A stretch of DNA of 64,000 nt. Source: Homalodisca vitripennis. Lineage: Eukaryota > Arthropoda > Insecta > Hemiptera > Cicadellidae. The stretch spans positions 58,000 to 121,999 of the forward strand of contig NW_025776822.1 in assembly GCF_021130785.1 (NCBI RefSeq), written 5' to 3'. This document shows, piece after piece, positions 1 through 10,769 of this stretch (its first letter is position 1; each line of letters opens with the position of its first letter). A program made the translations under genes and the position numbers. Under the pieces are notes generated by a model. The model had not been told where the DNA came from and searched no databases. It was given only the letters and a program-made list of their open reading frames with translations.

Positions 1-79
1 ACCTTGCAAGAGGACAATTGACGCAATGAAAAGTTTTTGACTACGAGCGAGTGCGACGAGCAAATTGTGCGATAAGTGA

Positions 80-178
80 CTTTCAAAGACAAGCAAGGAG
101 GAACAAACCAGGAATTTAAAAAGAAGGATTGAGGAGGATTTTGAAGAGGAGCCTGCATATGATCCAGGAATGCACTAA
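80..178 (+). other. possible terminal exon fragment, unrecognised
   Basis: A short open frame of 32 codons runs from just after a TGA to a TAA at 176-178. It is rich in lysine, arginine and glutamate and ends with the residues EEDFEEEPAYDPGMH. An AATAAA lies within about 15 bases after the stop. The composition looks protein-like, and the window edge may cut off upstream exons or a mobile element. No domain is recognised and chance cannot be excluded. Confidence 0.15.
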
Positions 179-609
179 TGCTACGGTAAATAAATTGCAT
201 GTTTTTTTCTATAATTTTGTTATTGTTTACTCTATTTGTGGCTGGGTATAAGTTCTATTTCATAATTTTCTCTGTTATTTCTCTTATAAATGTATTCTAA
301 ACTCAAAAAATGTTTGAAATAATATAGCCTAATTAATTTTTTTGTATTATCTTTCACTCCGTTATGACTATAGGCCTAACCCGCATCGCGTTACTTTTGA
401 TATACAAATTTTCCAATATAGATAATTCTAAATATTAAAAGCATATATATAGCCTATTCTATTAATATAAAGATCACATTTAATTATAAAAACCAAACCA
501 ATTACATATCATATATAGGTAAAAATATTATATAACATAGCTAAATAGGTCATTATATTCGTTTTTTGCGATTTCCCGCAAATTTACTTTTTTACAGTTT
601 TTGCACACA

Positions 610-917
610 AAGGTACACGTTTCTCAGAAACTACTTGGACAATCAACTTGAAACTTTTACACACATTTATATAGGTATTTTTGGCACCTACTGAGTTTTT
701 TTGAGATGCCTCCTATTATAATTAGGTACCTAAAAAAAATATTCTAAATTCCAAGTTTGATATTTCAATATGGGTTTGAAAAAAAAAATCATAAAAAATT
801 TTATTTTTTAAGATACAAGCACCAAAAAAACTCAGTAGTTGCTTAAATATACCTATATATGTTGTATAAAAAAATTTAGGTTGATTGGTCCATTAGTTTC
901 TGAGATAATGGTACCTA
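610..917. repeat. imperfect foldback (inverted repeat), about 95-bp arms
   Basis: The left arm (about 610-703) and the right arm (about 824-917) are imperfect reverse complements. Matching blocks include TCTCAGAAACT, CAATCAAC, TATATAGGTA and CTACTGAGTTTTTTT. The spacer is about 120 bp and AT-rich. No terminal motif or target duplication is clear. It may be a decayed MITE or another foldback element. Confidence 0.55.
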
Positions 918-969
918 TGTTAACATTACAAAGATAGGGGTACCGCCTCCCCTTAATGTATTTATAAGG

Positions 970-1175
970 ACAGGAGACAGCCTAAAGATACACAACCCTA
1001 GGTGTCATATCACTACATGGGAGTTAAAGTTAATATAAAAAGTTTAAGAAAATGTGTGGAACAGCTTTATTGAGAACGCTAGTTTCGTCTCATGAAAACA
1101 GTTAAAGAAAGTCGGTTAAGGACTAAAACCACTATTACTTCATACTTCTCTGTTATGTTGGTACTCCGAAGAGAC
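970..1175 (+). repeat. dispersed repeat R1, copy 1
   Basis: About 200 bp are clearly related, in the same orientation, to 47724-47945. Shared blocks include ATATCACTACAT, TCTGTTATGTTGGTACT and CTCCGAAGAGACA. No coding potential is seen. The family is not recognised. Confidence 0.6.
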
Positions 1176-1212
1176 ATAGCTCTCTCACTCTCTCTCTCTC
1201 TAGCTAGATAGC

Positions 1213-1330
1213 TAGATTTGAAGTTAACATTCCCCACCAACATCATTGTAACCTATTTTTTACATATTATTTTGTTCTTATTAGTAAACAATTATATTTT
1301 ATATAATGAAAAGAAAATACATATAATAGT
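1213..1330 (+). repeat. dispersed repeat R2, copy 1
   Basis: Related to 4886-4995 in the same orientation. Both contain CATTATTGTAACCTA-like sequence followed by ATTATTTT and an AT-rich tail with AAAAGAAAA. The family is unrecognised. Confidence 0.45.
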
Positions 1331-1779
1331 AATAATCTAATAAATAATAATAATATATAATATAAATAAATATTATATATAAATTTATGTTATATTCATA
1401 TAACATTATGTTATTCCGTAACTTGTTGAACATTATATATAATTATCAATGATCTGCATTAGATGATTGCAGCACGATAAGCTATACATTTTCTTGCAAC
1501 TAATTGGTCAAAGCAACAGGCAATAGCCCTATACGGTGAACTGGTTGATGTCGTCTTGGCCTTCGTTCCTTTTGTTCTGAGTGTCTGGAGGTTGACTCAC
1601 GAATGCAGTCCGTGGAGCGAGCACATTGTGCATTCTCCCGTTCTTTTTCCTCTTCACAGTCATAGCCAAAGGCTAAAGTGAGGAAAGATTTTTTTGTAGA
1701 TATTTGTAGCTAATTTTGGATAGGAAAGAAATTGTGCAATTTATCAAGTACTGACCAATTAAAGCTGTATGTAAACCGC

Positions 1780-1781
<2 letters not shown>

Positions 1782-1822
<41 letters not shown>

Positions 1823-1837
1823 TCTTTCTCTCTCTCT
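1782..1837. repeat. (CT)n microsatellite
   Basis: A nearly uninterrupted CT run with a few TTTC interruptions towards its 3' end. A shorter CT run lies near 1183-1201. Confidence 0.95.
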
Positions 1838-2689
1838 ATTACTGTTTCGTTCTTGCGTGGACGTTGTTCGATTTTAGACGCTACACTTAGCAGAATGGGC
1901 CTACCTAAACATTCAATTATACAGCAATTCAATTATTCAGGTAATTATCATCTTCTTACCTTGGACGTCTGTTTAAGTAGACATATTTTAGCGAGTGAAC
2001 AATCAACTACACTCACACGTTATCGAATCCTCCGTATGCCACACATGATTGCACCTGTATCATATATTATACTCTTCGTGTATTATTGGGAATTGTGGAT
2101 CATAGGTAATTTCCATATACGAGGTTATTTATTAAACTAATGATATCCATTAAAGTTATTAATTCTTTAACAGGTTTTGATTTATTGCCTTTAGTTTATT
2201 GTCTCTCTTCCTTAATGATTGTCCAGCTCTATTTTTGGTCAATCCATCAAAATCGGTCTTTGCACTTTTCTTTTAAACTTTACAAATCTTCTAATTTTTC
2301 ATTAAGTTTAAGTATACGTGTAAAACTCAAATTTCAAAAAGGACAATACATTACCTAATCAATAGCTAAAATGATAATTTAATTTAACTTAATGATAATT
2401 TCTTAAAATTCATTAGAAGGATATCAATTAATATTAAAATGTTTGAAGCACCACAATAAAATATACTTTTTTATTAAAAACTACTTGGAAACAAAATTCC
2501 TGCGGTGATTCATGGGGAGAGTTGATTGCGACTCCGGCATTATTGATTTTGATGAATAAAACAAATATTCGTGAATAACATAAGCTTTGATGGGTTCCCC
2601 ATGATTCATGCAGGGTGAATATAATTTTTTAACAATACAGAGTTTTCACACGCCCTTCAAATTGAAGTAATAACATATCTGATAATCTT
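1838..2689. other. AT-rich stretch, no feature recognised
   Basis: It holds two consecutive open frames of 95 and 72 codons (1853-2140 and 2140-2358). Neither shows a recognisable motif and both are within chance length for AT-rich DNA. Confidence 0.6.
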
Positions 2690-2800
2690 AGTTGGCTGAG
2701 CGTTAGAAAAACCTATCACTCGAGAAGATGGAAAAAATGCCATTTCTGCCTCTCAATACATCTCGAGAATGATTCCATAATGTTATCACTCGTAACAGAC
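2690..2800 (+). repeat. dispersed repeat R6 (GGCTGAGCG family)
   Basis: Begins with TTGGCTGAGCGTTAG, then CCTATCACTCGAG and AAAATGCCATTTCTGCCTCT. The same order of blocks recurs at 50705-50900 and, more diverged, at 59325-59480. Related pieces with embedded (GACA)n or (CTGT)n tracts are at 14885-15085, 33885-34060, 35490-35650 and 36740-36960. Confidence 0.55.
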
Positions 2801-2924
2801 GACATCCTTATGAATTGCATCTTCATTTTGATTTTATTTACACCAACTAGAAAAAATGTCTAAATATCAATTTAAATATATTGCTTTAGGATCTAAGGTG
2901 TCCTGTTTTATAGTGTGTCTAGCT

Positions 2925-3325
2925 GTTTCCCGCGGCTTCGCACGCTTTTCGTAATCTTTGCCTGCATATGAGCACTTCTGGTTCAAGTGAATATACCACT
3001 ACCCAAGTATAGTAGTAGTATAGTAGTGGTTCAAGAGTTATGGGGTTTTATCTTTGCCAGGAACGAAGAAACCTGTTAAAAGTGCATGTCTGGAGCCATT
3101 GTACACGTAAATGTACTTTATTATAAAGTGGTCTTACACTAAGGCTTTAAGTTTAACCAGGATTAATTGATTTTGAAGGAAAATATACATCACAACCTAG
3201 CGCCTTCATATAGTGTTTGGGTATTTAATCTACGTAAATGTTTCGTAATTGTAGTTTATAATGTACAGGCGCTTTTAAAACTGTTATCTCTTGCAGCGTA
3301 GTCTGGTGGAGGCAGATAAACATTA

Positions 3326-3330
<5 letters not shown>
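2925..3330 (+). repeat. dispersed repeat R3, copy A (about 400 bp)
   Basis: Starts with TAGCTGTTTCCCGCGGCTTC, a signature recurring at 5227. It continues through TATAAAGTGGTCT, CAACCTAGCGCCTT and GTTTATAATGTACAGGCGC to a GCAGCG block near 3295. It ends just before a TA microsatellite. No ORF is seen. It is a SINE-sized or MITE-sized element of unknown class. Confidence 0.65.

Positions 3331-3339
<9 letters not shown>

Positions 3340-3393
<54 letters not shown>
3340..3393. repeat. (TA)n microsatellite
   Basis: About 27 TA units directly after repeat R3 copy A. Confidence 0.95.
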
Positions 3394-3397
<4 letters not shown>

Positions 3398-4074
3398 CTG
3401 TATGTCCTTTATAGAATGGTAAACTATTTGACCGACCGTTATGAAAATTTATATATAACAACGGTTCTATGTTATATAACAGTTGATGTTTAAATAATTA
3501 ATTATTACCCGCTGTTACCAATCAGATACTCATTCCTTATTATAAAACAGCAAAAACTTGCTGTGTAGTGTAATACGTGAGGAGTCAATATCATAACTTT
3601 TTTACACATTTAGTTAACTTTGTTTATAATGGTTGTTTTCATAAATAAATTCTCTACAATCTGTATTAGGAAAAACAATTTGTTCATTGGTCATTTAACA
3701 ATGTTATTCGACTTCAAACATTTAAGACGGTATTTTTGTTATTAGATTTTTGGCAAATTTCATACTTTTTCTCAAAAACTGATCACACTACAACCTCTAG
3801 AGTGGTTTTATTTGATTTTTCAGGTGATTTTCCTTATATATCCATCTTATTTGAGTTAAAAAGTAAGAACAAAACCTTTCAGAATCACTAATTTCACCAC
3901 GTGAACTGAAAACAAAGCAAAATCTTTCGCCAGCCATTACTCAGTAATGGAGCGTTTCCGTACCTACCTTTATATAAAATTTTTTCTTATTTTTAGCTCT
4001 ACAATAACGTCTTAAAATATTTTACCATATTCCTGACTCACCCTGTATATATGTGTGTGTGTGTATTTTTTTCA
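3394..4074. other. AT-rich, possible mariner-like end at 4036-4046
   Basis: No gene is seen. At 4036-4046 the sequence reads CTCACCCTGTA and runs into TATA. This matches the outer end of the mariner-like element at 24723-27188 apart from its first base. It could be a solitary element end or chance. Confidence 0.3.
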
Positions 4075-4215
4075 CGGAGAAAGATTATGTTCTATGCCCA
4101 TCGATGTAACTCACCACCGGGTGGCGCTGCAAAAATTAATACTTTTAAAATCGCCAGAATATTATGCAATTACGAGACAGTTACGTATATTAATAATAGC
4201 CTAGCACTATTTAAT
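4075..4215 (-). repeat. dispersed repeat R3, copy D (inverted, partial)
   Basis: Reverse complement of the 3' half of R3. It contains CCACCGGGTGGCGCTGCA, then TGCAATTACGAGACAGTTACG, the complements of blocks in the copies at 4990-5222 and 5225-5600. Confidence 0.6.
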
Positions 4216-4403
4216 ATACGTATATATATATATATATAAGTTATGATATATATATATTTGTCTTTAAAATCAATTTATTATTAGGCATTGCCTAAGTGAG
4301 TTAGTGTAATTACGAATTAAATTTAAATGTTTGTATGTTTCAATTACGAACCGGGACAAATATTAATTCCTTACATTGTAAATGTCAGTATTATGTACAG
4401 TAT

Positions 4404-4465
4404 AAACATCTGATGATGCGGTAATAGCGTAAAGTATCACGAAACAAAGTCCGAGTTAGATGTTT
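4404..4465 (+). ncRNA. hammerhead-ribozyme-like motif (weak)
   Basis: CTGATGA at 4410-4416 and GAAAC at 4441-4445 are followed by AAAGTC, which resembles a minimal stem III and cleavage site. AAACATCT (4404-4411) is exactly complementary to AGATGTTT (4458-4465) and could form a closing stem I, although it overlaps the core and leaves unpaired bases. No convincing stem II is visible. The call rests on known hammerhead core order and is tentative. Confidence 0.25.
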
Positions 4466-4497
4466 CCGTAAGGCCTTAAAGCTGGTATATTTTACAA

Positions 4498-4625
4498 ATG
4501 AAATGATGTGATAAAACGGTTAACCATTTAGAGGCTCACAAACCATTAGTCTGCGATCGCGTGGAACTAATTGTACACTGGGCGGTTGTAACACAGTTAC
4601 CGTTATTCACTTATTTAAGTCCGCT
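4498..4625 (+). repeat. dispersed repeat R4, copy 1
   Basis: About 125 bp similar to 35868-35990 in the same orientation. Shared blocks are ATGATGTGATAAAAC, GTTAACCA, CACAAACCATTAG, CGTGGAACTAA and TGTAACACA (CGTAACACA in the other copy). Unclassified. Confidence 0.65.
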
Positions 4626-4885
4626 TATTTACGAGCCGGTAAACACTATATATTGTTTCTAAGCTACTGCTATACCACTAATGTTTGCATGGAATAAAAG
4701 TTTTTTGTTTATCGCTTGTTTCCTGAATAATTCAATTTAAAACCTATAAGAATTATTTTGCAGTTGTTAATTATAAGATTTTTGGATTTGAGATTTTCTT
4801 TAAAACTATGATTCTTTTGATATTGACTTCAGACCCTTCTTAGTGAATTTGTTTTAGATGGTGTTTTGCTCATAGCAAAATCGAA

Positions 4886-4989
4886 GTTATTATTGTTCTC
4901 CAACATTATTGTAACCTAGTTATTACACATTATTTTACTCTCTATATTAGGAAAAAATTATATTTTACAAAAAGAAAAATATTATATAC
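4886..4989 (+). repeat. dispersed repeat R2, copy 2
   Basis: Matches 1213-1330: CAACATTATTGTAACCTA, ACATTATTTT, then an AT-rich tail. It runs directly into R3 copy B. Confidence 0.45.
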
Positions 4990-5222
4990 ATATATAAATT
5001 AGTCTTACACTCAGAGCTTTATGTTCAAGTAGAAATTCATTTAAAGGCAAATATATATATAACAACCTAGCGCCTTTAAATGGCAATTGAACTTCAGTAA
5101 CTGTCTCGTAATTGCGTTTACAATGTGCAGGCGCGATGATAAGATTGATATTTTCAGCGCCGCCACTTGATGGTGAGTTACACCAATGAGCATAACATAT
5201 AACCCTTCTAAATTGAGTTATA
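4990..5222 (+). repeat. dispersed repeat R3, copy B (5' truncated)
   Basis: Contains the 3' half of R3: GTCTTACACTCAGAGCTTTA, CAACCTAGCGCCTTTAAAT, AATGTGCAGGCGC and CAGCGCCGCCACTTGATGG. It abuts copy C in tandem. Confidence 0.65.
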
Positions 5223-5224
5223 TA

Positions 5225-5600
5225 TTTAGCTGTTTCCCGCGGCTTCGCACGCTTTTCGCAAGCTTTGCCCGTGTATGACCACCTCTGTTTTAAGTGATTT
5301 GTATTTTCAATACCGATATAGAATATAACTTATTGCCATGAATAAGAAACTCTGTCAGAAGTGTATGTTTATTCGTATAGCCACTGTACTCCTGCTTTAT
5401 TATAAAGTGGTCTAGCCCTCAAGCTTTAACTTCAAGTAGAAATAAATACAAAGGCAAATATACATACAAACTTAGCGCTTTTAAATGGTCATTTAATAAT
5501 AGACGTAACTATCTTGTAATGGCAGTTTATAATGTGCAGGTTGCTTTTATATTGTGCAGCGCCGCCTGGTGGTGATTTACATCAATGGGAATAGTATATA
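5225..5600 (+). repeat. dispersed repeat R3, copy C
   Basis: A near full-length copy. It begins TTTAGCTGTTTCCCGCGGCT, passes through TATTATAAAGTGGTCT and TAGCGCTTTTAAATGG, and ends with GCAGCGCCGCCTGGTGG. Confidence 0.65.
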
Positions 5601-5729
5601 AACTTTCTACATTGAGTGGAAGAATATATACGCATACAAATTTTGATAATGATCCATAAAATAGTTTGTGAGTCAATAAAGGAAATACTTAAAAATTCAT
5701 ATATATTGTATATATATTAATGATATAAC

Positions 5730-5731
<2 letters not shown>

Positions 5732-5775
<44 letters not shown>

Positions 5776-5801
5776 CTAATATAACATATATATATATATA
5801 T
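5732..5801. repeat. (TA)n microsatellite, interrupted
   Basis: TA run at 5732-5774, a short interruption, then a second run to about 5801. It borders the 5' limit of the PLE fragment. Confidence 0.9.
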
Positions 5802-5813
5802 AATTTAACAATG

Positions 5814-7160
5814 AATAATTTCAAATTGATGGATCAAAACTATCTCCAAATTAAAGGAACGGCGATGTGTACTCGAATGGCCCGGCCCCATCATACACCA
5901 ACCTTTTTATGGGATTTGTAGAACAAAACTTTCTTAAAACTCAAATTTCTCCCCTTTATTGTGGCTAATATTTATAGATGGCATTTTTGTAGTCTGGAAT
6001 CATGGGTTAGAGAAACTTCATCATTTCCTGATAGTTTAAATAAATTTTTATGTCTTAACTTTAATTGGAATATTATTCACAAAATCGTCACTTTATTGGA
6101 TTTTGAAGTTTTTCTAGAAAATCGTAATTTAAAAACCAAAATACATGTTAAGGGTACTAATAAAATGAATTACTTACATTACAGTAGCTGCCATCAAAAT
6201 CATGTAAAAAAGTCCATTCCAAAAAATCTTTCCATTAGAGCCAAATCCTTATGTACAAACGCTTCAGATTTCAAAATTTAGAAAAGCAAACTTACTAAAG
6301 CTCTTTCTAACATTGGATACCCTAAAAACTTTTGAATCGGCAGCTCAGACAACCAGAAAAGGTTACAAATATTCCAAATCACTTCCAAAATGATCCTAAA
6401 TTTATAACAAAGTTTTATCCTGGTTTGCACAAATTCAATAGAGTTATGAAAATTGGCTATGAAATTTAAAAAACACTCGCCCTTAACTCAGAAATTACTT
6501 TCCAGGTCACCTAGAATAGTATTTAAGAGACCTAAAATTTGAAGAATATGCTTGTAAGGCCCAAAATTCATGTGGAAAAAATTATGAAAATTTATCTTTT
6601 GGCTGTGAACCATGTAATAAACCACGTTGTGGTATTTGAAAATTGTGGATAAGACCGATCAATTCCAAAGTAGCGTCACTAACAAAACTTATTCAATAGC
6701 TGGTAAATTGGACTGTAGCTCCAACAATTCAATTTACCAGCTAACCTGTAGGTTTTGTCCCAAGGACTACATTGGGCAAACCTTAATTTCTTTGCGGGTA
6801 AGAACGACCGGTCACCGTTTTTCTATCAATCACAAAGACGACAAAAAACCAGTAGCCTTACACGCTATTCACCATAACAAAAGATTTGAGGATTGTTATA
6901 AACTCAAAGCTATAAGCAAAATTATACCTTGTGAAAACAGCTCTCGAAATGATTTAAATTTAAAGAATAATGAATTGGCACACACCAACTTGTATTAAAA
7001 TCGAAACAACCATATGGACTAAATACCATTCGCTAAATTATTGTTTTCCACTTGAATAATTAGATTCTGATATACAAATTTACCTACATTCAAAATTATA
7101 ATATATTATATTATTTTATTATTGTTAAATTAACAACTAATCAAAACTTTTTTACATGTC
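5814..7160 (+). pseudogene. decayed Penelope-like retroelement: RT, zinc knuckle and GIY-YIG
   Basis: Pieces of one polyprotein follow in the order known for endonuclease-bearing Penelope-like elements. Near 5850-5930 is a frameshifted block readable as QIKGTAM then SYTNLFMGFVEQ, typical of PLE reverse transcriptase. The frame at 5961-6281 carries FLENRNLKTKIHV, TNKMNYLHYSSCH and KKSIPKNLSIRAKSLC. Near 6520 a frame reads KRPK. At 6601-6640 GCEPCNKPRCGI gives a cysteine knuckle. The frame at 6627-6998 has the GIY-YIG core (IYQLTCRFC then DYIGQT, L-R-R, H). Several frameshifts and stops break it, and the expected catalytic IDD of the RT palm (near 5975) is missing. Homology to the copy at 41425-41862 ends at ACATGTCAA, suggesting a 3' border near 7160. 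It is 5' truncated beside a TA repeat. Confidence 0.8.
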
Positions 7161-8699
7161 AAAATTGTATTTACATTTAGAATGTTTATTATCACGCGTT
7201 TCTTCTTTTGTTTGTTTATTATATTCTGTGTATGTATTAAAAGTGTGCATATGAGTATATATGAGTTCGAAAATACAACTCTTTCTCTCTCTCACGTGAA
7301 ATTACAGTCACTAAATATTGGTTTATATTATACACTATTTCCCTCTATGCTACCAAGTGAGTTTTATGTTTCATAATTATATAATTAAGTACCCAGACGA
7401 TATGGACCCTGTAAATTTTTTTTTCTTATGTGAACCAAATACTGTGCTGTGCAGAAGATAAACCAGCTATCATGCGGCTCTCTACTGCTCGTTTCATGCT
7501 TCTATTATAAAGTATACAGACTTAGTGAAGGACCCAGTGACAGTTCTTTCGTGAGGACTTGAACCATATTATTGTGTATTGCTCTCTGCCAAATGAAGAC
7601 CGCTTCGGTGACTTAACTGTTCTATGTTATACAAATCTTTAACCTCCATGTATATTTGAATACTTTCTCCTTTCCTACACACAAAGAGTTTTAATTCTTT
7701 TATATATAATTCATTTGGTCTCTCAAGGTGCTACTGGTAGAGATAATTAGGTATTAAAGCCCATGTTCTTTGCTTTTATTTACTGTTTAATTGACAATAT
7801 AATCCCATTAGGAGCCGGATCATTATTTCTTGTCTATGCAACTTTCTACCTAAATAAATGAATTATCAATATAATTTATAACTGTTACGTTATAGTGATT
7901 TTTAACTTCAGTAGGTATTCTTATTAGAAATACGTAACGTATTTCTTACAGGTACGAGTAATAAACTAAATTTAAAAGTTTTGGTTAACCTTAAAAGTGG
8001 TCAATGTAAATAAGAAATTAAGTAGTTCCTCCTTATTTTTAAATTAATGGCTTAACTAAATACACTTAGCTTGAAGTTTCCTAAAACAAATTTTCAACAT
8101 TATATTGCATTTTTATTTGATTTTACCGGTTTACCATACACCGTTTAGATTCAAAATATGTTCTAATATTTAAATTTTTCAGAAGTTATTAATTCAGTTT
8201 TTGTGTAAATAGGTTAGAATATAGTTTACGCAAAATATGAAAAATAAATTACAGATGTTAAATTTTAAAATAATTAACCTAACGATCAAACAACAAAAAG
8301 AAATCAAGGACACGACTAACTAGATGAAAAAGCTCAATAATAAACGTATAATCAAAGTCATATTTTTTATACACGTAGATAACTACTCAAATCTTTATAC
8401 TAAAAGCTATATAAAATGTTACTGTCATTCAAATATAGTATTGTACGTATCAACCATTGGCTTATGGAAAGTACGTAATAAAATTTCTAAAATTTCAATA
8501 ATAATAAATTAGAGTTTTAAACTCACAATAGACCTAACATATGTTGTTAAAAATAGTGCCATTATGTTACATTTTACGATATTAAAAGCCTTATTATAGT
8601 TACAATTAGAATAAGAAAAGAATATTGAAAGATTCATTAATAAATTACTATGAATAGATTATTACATATCACAGACTTCATCTGACTTTGGAGAAAGAC
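7161..8699. other. AT-rich, no feature recognised
   Basis: Only short open frames (64 codons at 7182 and 62 at 8324) without motifs. Nothing else was seen. Confidence 0.6.
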
Positions 8700-8765
8700 A
8701 AAGGTCAAAGGTGATTGGATCAGCTAATGAGTCAAAGGCGGAATGATCAAAGCGCTTTGCCCAGC
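8700..8765 (+). repeat. dispersed repeat R5, copy 1, with DR1-like site
   Basis: About 65 bp related to the reverse complement of 47185-47245. Both carry AGGTCAAAGGTGA (8702-8714), the layout of a DR1 nuclear-receptor site (two AGGTCA-type half-sites one base apart), followed by AATGAGTCAAA and ATGATCAAAG. Confidence 0.5.
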
Positions 8766-9584
8766 GGCAAATACCACATCATGGTATCAGATGAAATATA
8801 GCTGCAAGCTTTATAGCCTAAATACAAATTAGTATAAATGGATGTCATGAATTTAGTATTTTTGTTATTAGTATCGTATCAAACATTTCATCAGAATAGT
8901 TCTTTCATAATTCCTTCGCGTATACTCACTACTAACAATGAAATATACATAAGAAACATGGGGTAATATACAGTTCATTACATTTATTCCATAATATGCT
9001 ACAATAATGTTGTATTTATGGTATTAAATTTATACTGGAAATTAATGGATACTGTGGTCGATAAATTGTTGAAATTATGTAAATCTATAAAATTTAAATA
9101 TGTTTATGTTGGAAATAAAGCATTATATCCCGGATTAGTTCTTGTAAAGAGCTGAAAATTGAGTTTCTTACAGGACAGATCCTTGCGGAGCCAATATTGT
9201 GACTGACGGTGATCTTTGGCCATTCTTCTACAACAATAAGAACTTGGCTTTGTACTGGGGCCTGAGATACGTGTGTGATTAAATTGTAAATTGTTAAAAT
9301 TGTCTTTTTACTTGCCTGTTTGTCAGAATGCTATGTTTGCAAGTGAATTATTTTGTTAAAATTGATTATGTTTGTCAAATGACGGATGGTAGTGATTTGA
9401 AAAATATCAGAATACACAAAAAACATATATTTTGAACATTAGGAATGAAATTGAAAAGTGAACTATAGTATAAATAATTTTATTAAATCTACTGTTGGCC
9501 AAGGAACTCTATGAAAAGAAACAGTTAATAATAGTAAAATGTATTTTTAATTAATGAGAATAGGGTTAAAGAAATTCAAAACGT
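8766..9584. other. AT-rich, no feature recognised
   Basis: No motif-bearing ORF, repeat or RNA gene was identified. Confidence 0.6.
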
Positions 9585-10460
9585 CAACAACAGCAGTTCA
9601 TGAGATAGTTATAGTCGTGACACAGCAGAGGAGACAGGGGCGGACATAACATGTTGGCGGGGCACGATATCGGGACACGATCTGGAACATTACAGACATA
9701 AGAGTGTTGTAGTCGTGACACAACAGAGGAGACAGAGGCGGACAGAACATGTTGGCGGGGCACGTTATCGGGACACGATCTGGAACATTGCAAAGATGAG
9801 ATTGTTGTAGTCGTGACACATCAAAAGAGACAGAGGCGGACAGAACATGTTGGCGGGGCACGTTATCGGGACACGATCTGGAACATTGCAAAGATGAGAT
9901 AGTTGTAGTCGTGACACATCAGAGGAGACAGAGGCGGACAGAACATGTTGGCGGGGCACGATATCGGGACACGATCTGGAACATTGCAAAGATGAGATAG
10001 TTGTAGTCGTGACACATCAGAGGAGACAGAGGCGGACAGAACATGTTGGCGGGGCACGATACCGGGACACGATCTGGAATATTACAGACATAAGAGTGTT
10101 GTAGTCGTGACACAGCAGAGGAGACAGGGGCGGACATAACATGTTGGCGGGGCACGATACCAGGACACGATCTGGAACATTACAAAGATGAGATAGTTGT
10201 AGTTGTGACACAGCAGAGGAGACAGAGGCGGACAGAACATGTTGGCGGGGCACGTTATCGGGACACGATCTGGAATATTACAGACATAAGAGTGTTGTAG
10301 TCGTGACACAGCAGAGGAGACAGGGGCGGACATAACATGTTGGCGGGGCACGTTATCGGAACATGATCTTAAACATTACAGACATAAGACAGTTGCAGTA
10401 GCGACACAGCAGATAAGACAGAGGCGGATATAACATGTTCGTGGGACACGATCTGGAACA
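9585..10460. repeat. 98-bp satellite, about 9 tandem units
   Basis: CGGGACACGATCTGGAA recurs at 9671, 9769, 9867, 9965 and 10063, an exact 98-bp period. Units also share GGCGGACA-AACATGTTGGCGG and GTAGTCGTGACACA. Later units (after about 10340) are diverged. The array is much richer in GC than its surroundings. The minus strand lacks stops in several frames, so overlapping repetitive ORFs with PRQHVLSASVSS-like peptides appear. Because 98 is not a multiple of three, each unit is read in a different frame, which argues against a real protein. Confidence 0.95.
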
Positions 10461-10542
10461 TTAGAGACGAACGTGTTGTTTGGAAAAAGTAAATTTGTTT
10501 TGTAAACCTATTGACAAGTTTATTATTTGTATTTTGCCATAG

Positions 10543-10688
10543 GAGAAAGCAAGGATTATTTTTTTGGGGATCTTACCGAAAGGGAGAGCACAGCCACAGC
10601 AGAAGCCCCAGACTATGGGCGGCAGAGTCCTACAGTCGGCAGGGGGACATGCCCCACAGCCAGGCGGACGCATTGGCATCATCGCTAC
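10543..10688 (+). other. candidate internal exon, 146 bp, GC-rich, unrecognised
   Basis: A sharply GC-rich block in AT-rich DNA is bounded by TTTTGCCATAG (acceptor-like, AG at 10541-10542) and by GTAAGG at 10689 (donor-like). All three plus-strand frames are open across it, so the coding frame is undecided. One frame gives ESKDYFFGDLTERESTATAE, another RKQGLFFWGSYRKGEHSHSR. No domain is recognised. It lies just downstream of the 98-bp satellite. It may be a host exon, a noncoding RNA exon or a transposon piece. Confidence 0.3.
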
Positions 10689-10769
10689 GTAAGGGTTGGA
10701 GGCAGGAGTCGTTCCTTAATACAGTCAGAACACAAAATGTTTCGAATATGAATATGTATAGTTCGTAAT

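Noticed and set aside
9584..10351. Stack of overlapping minus-strand ORFs with PRQHVLSASVSS-like repeats
   Set aside because: Products of the 98-bp satellite. The period is not a multiple of three and the frames shift from unit to unit.
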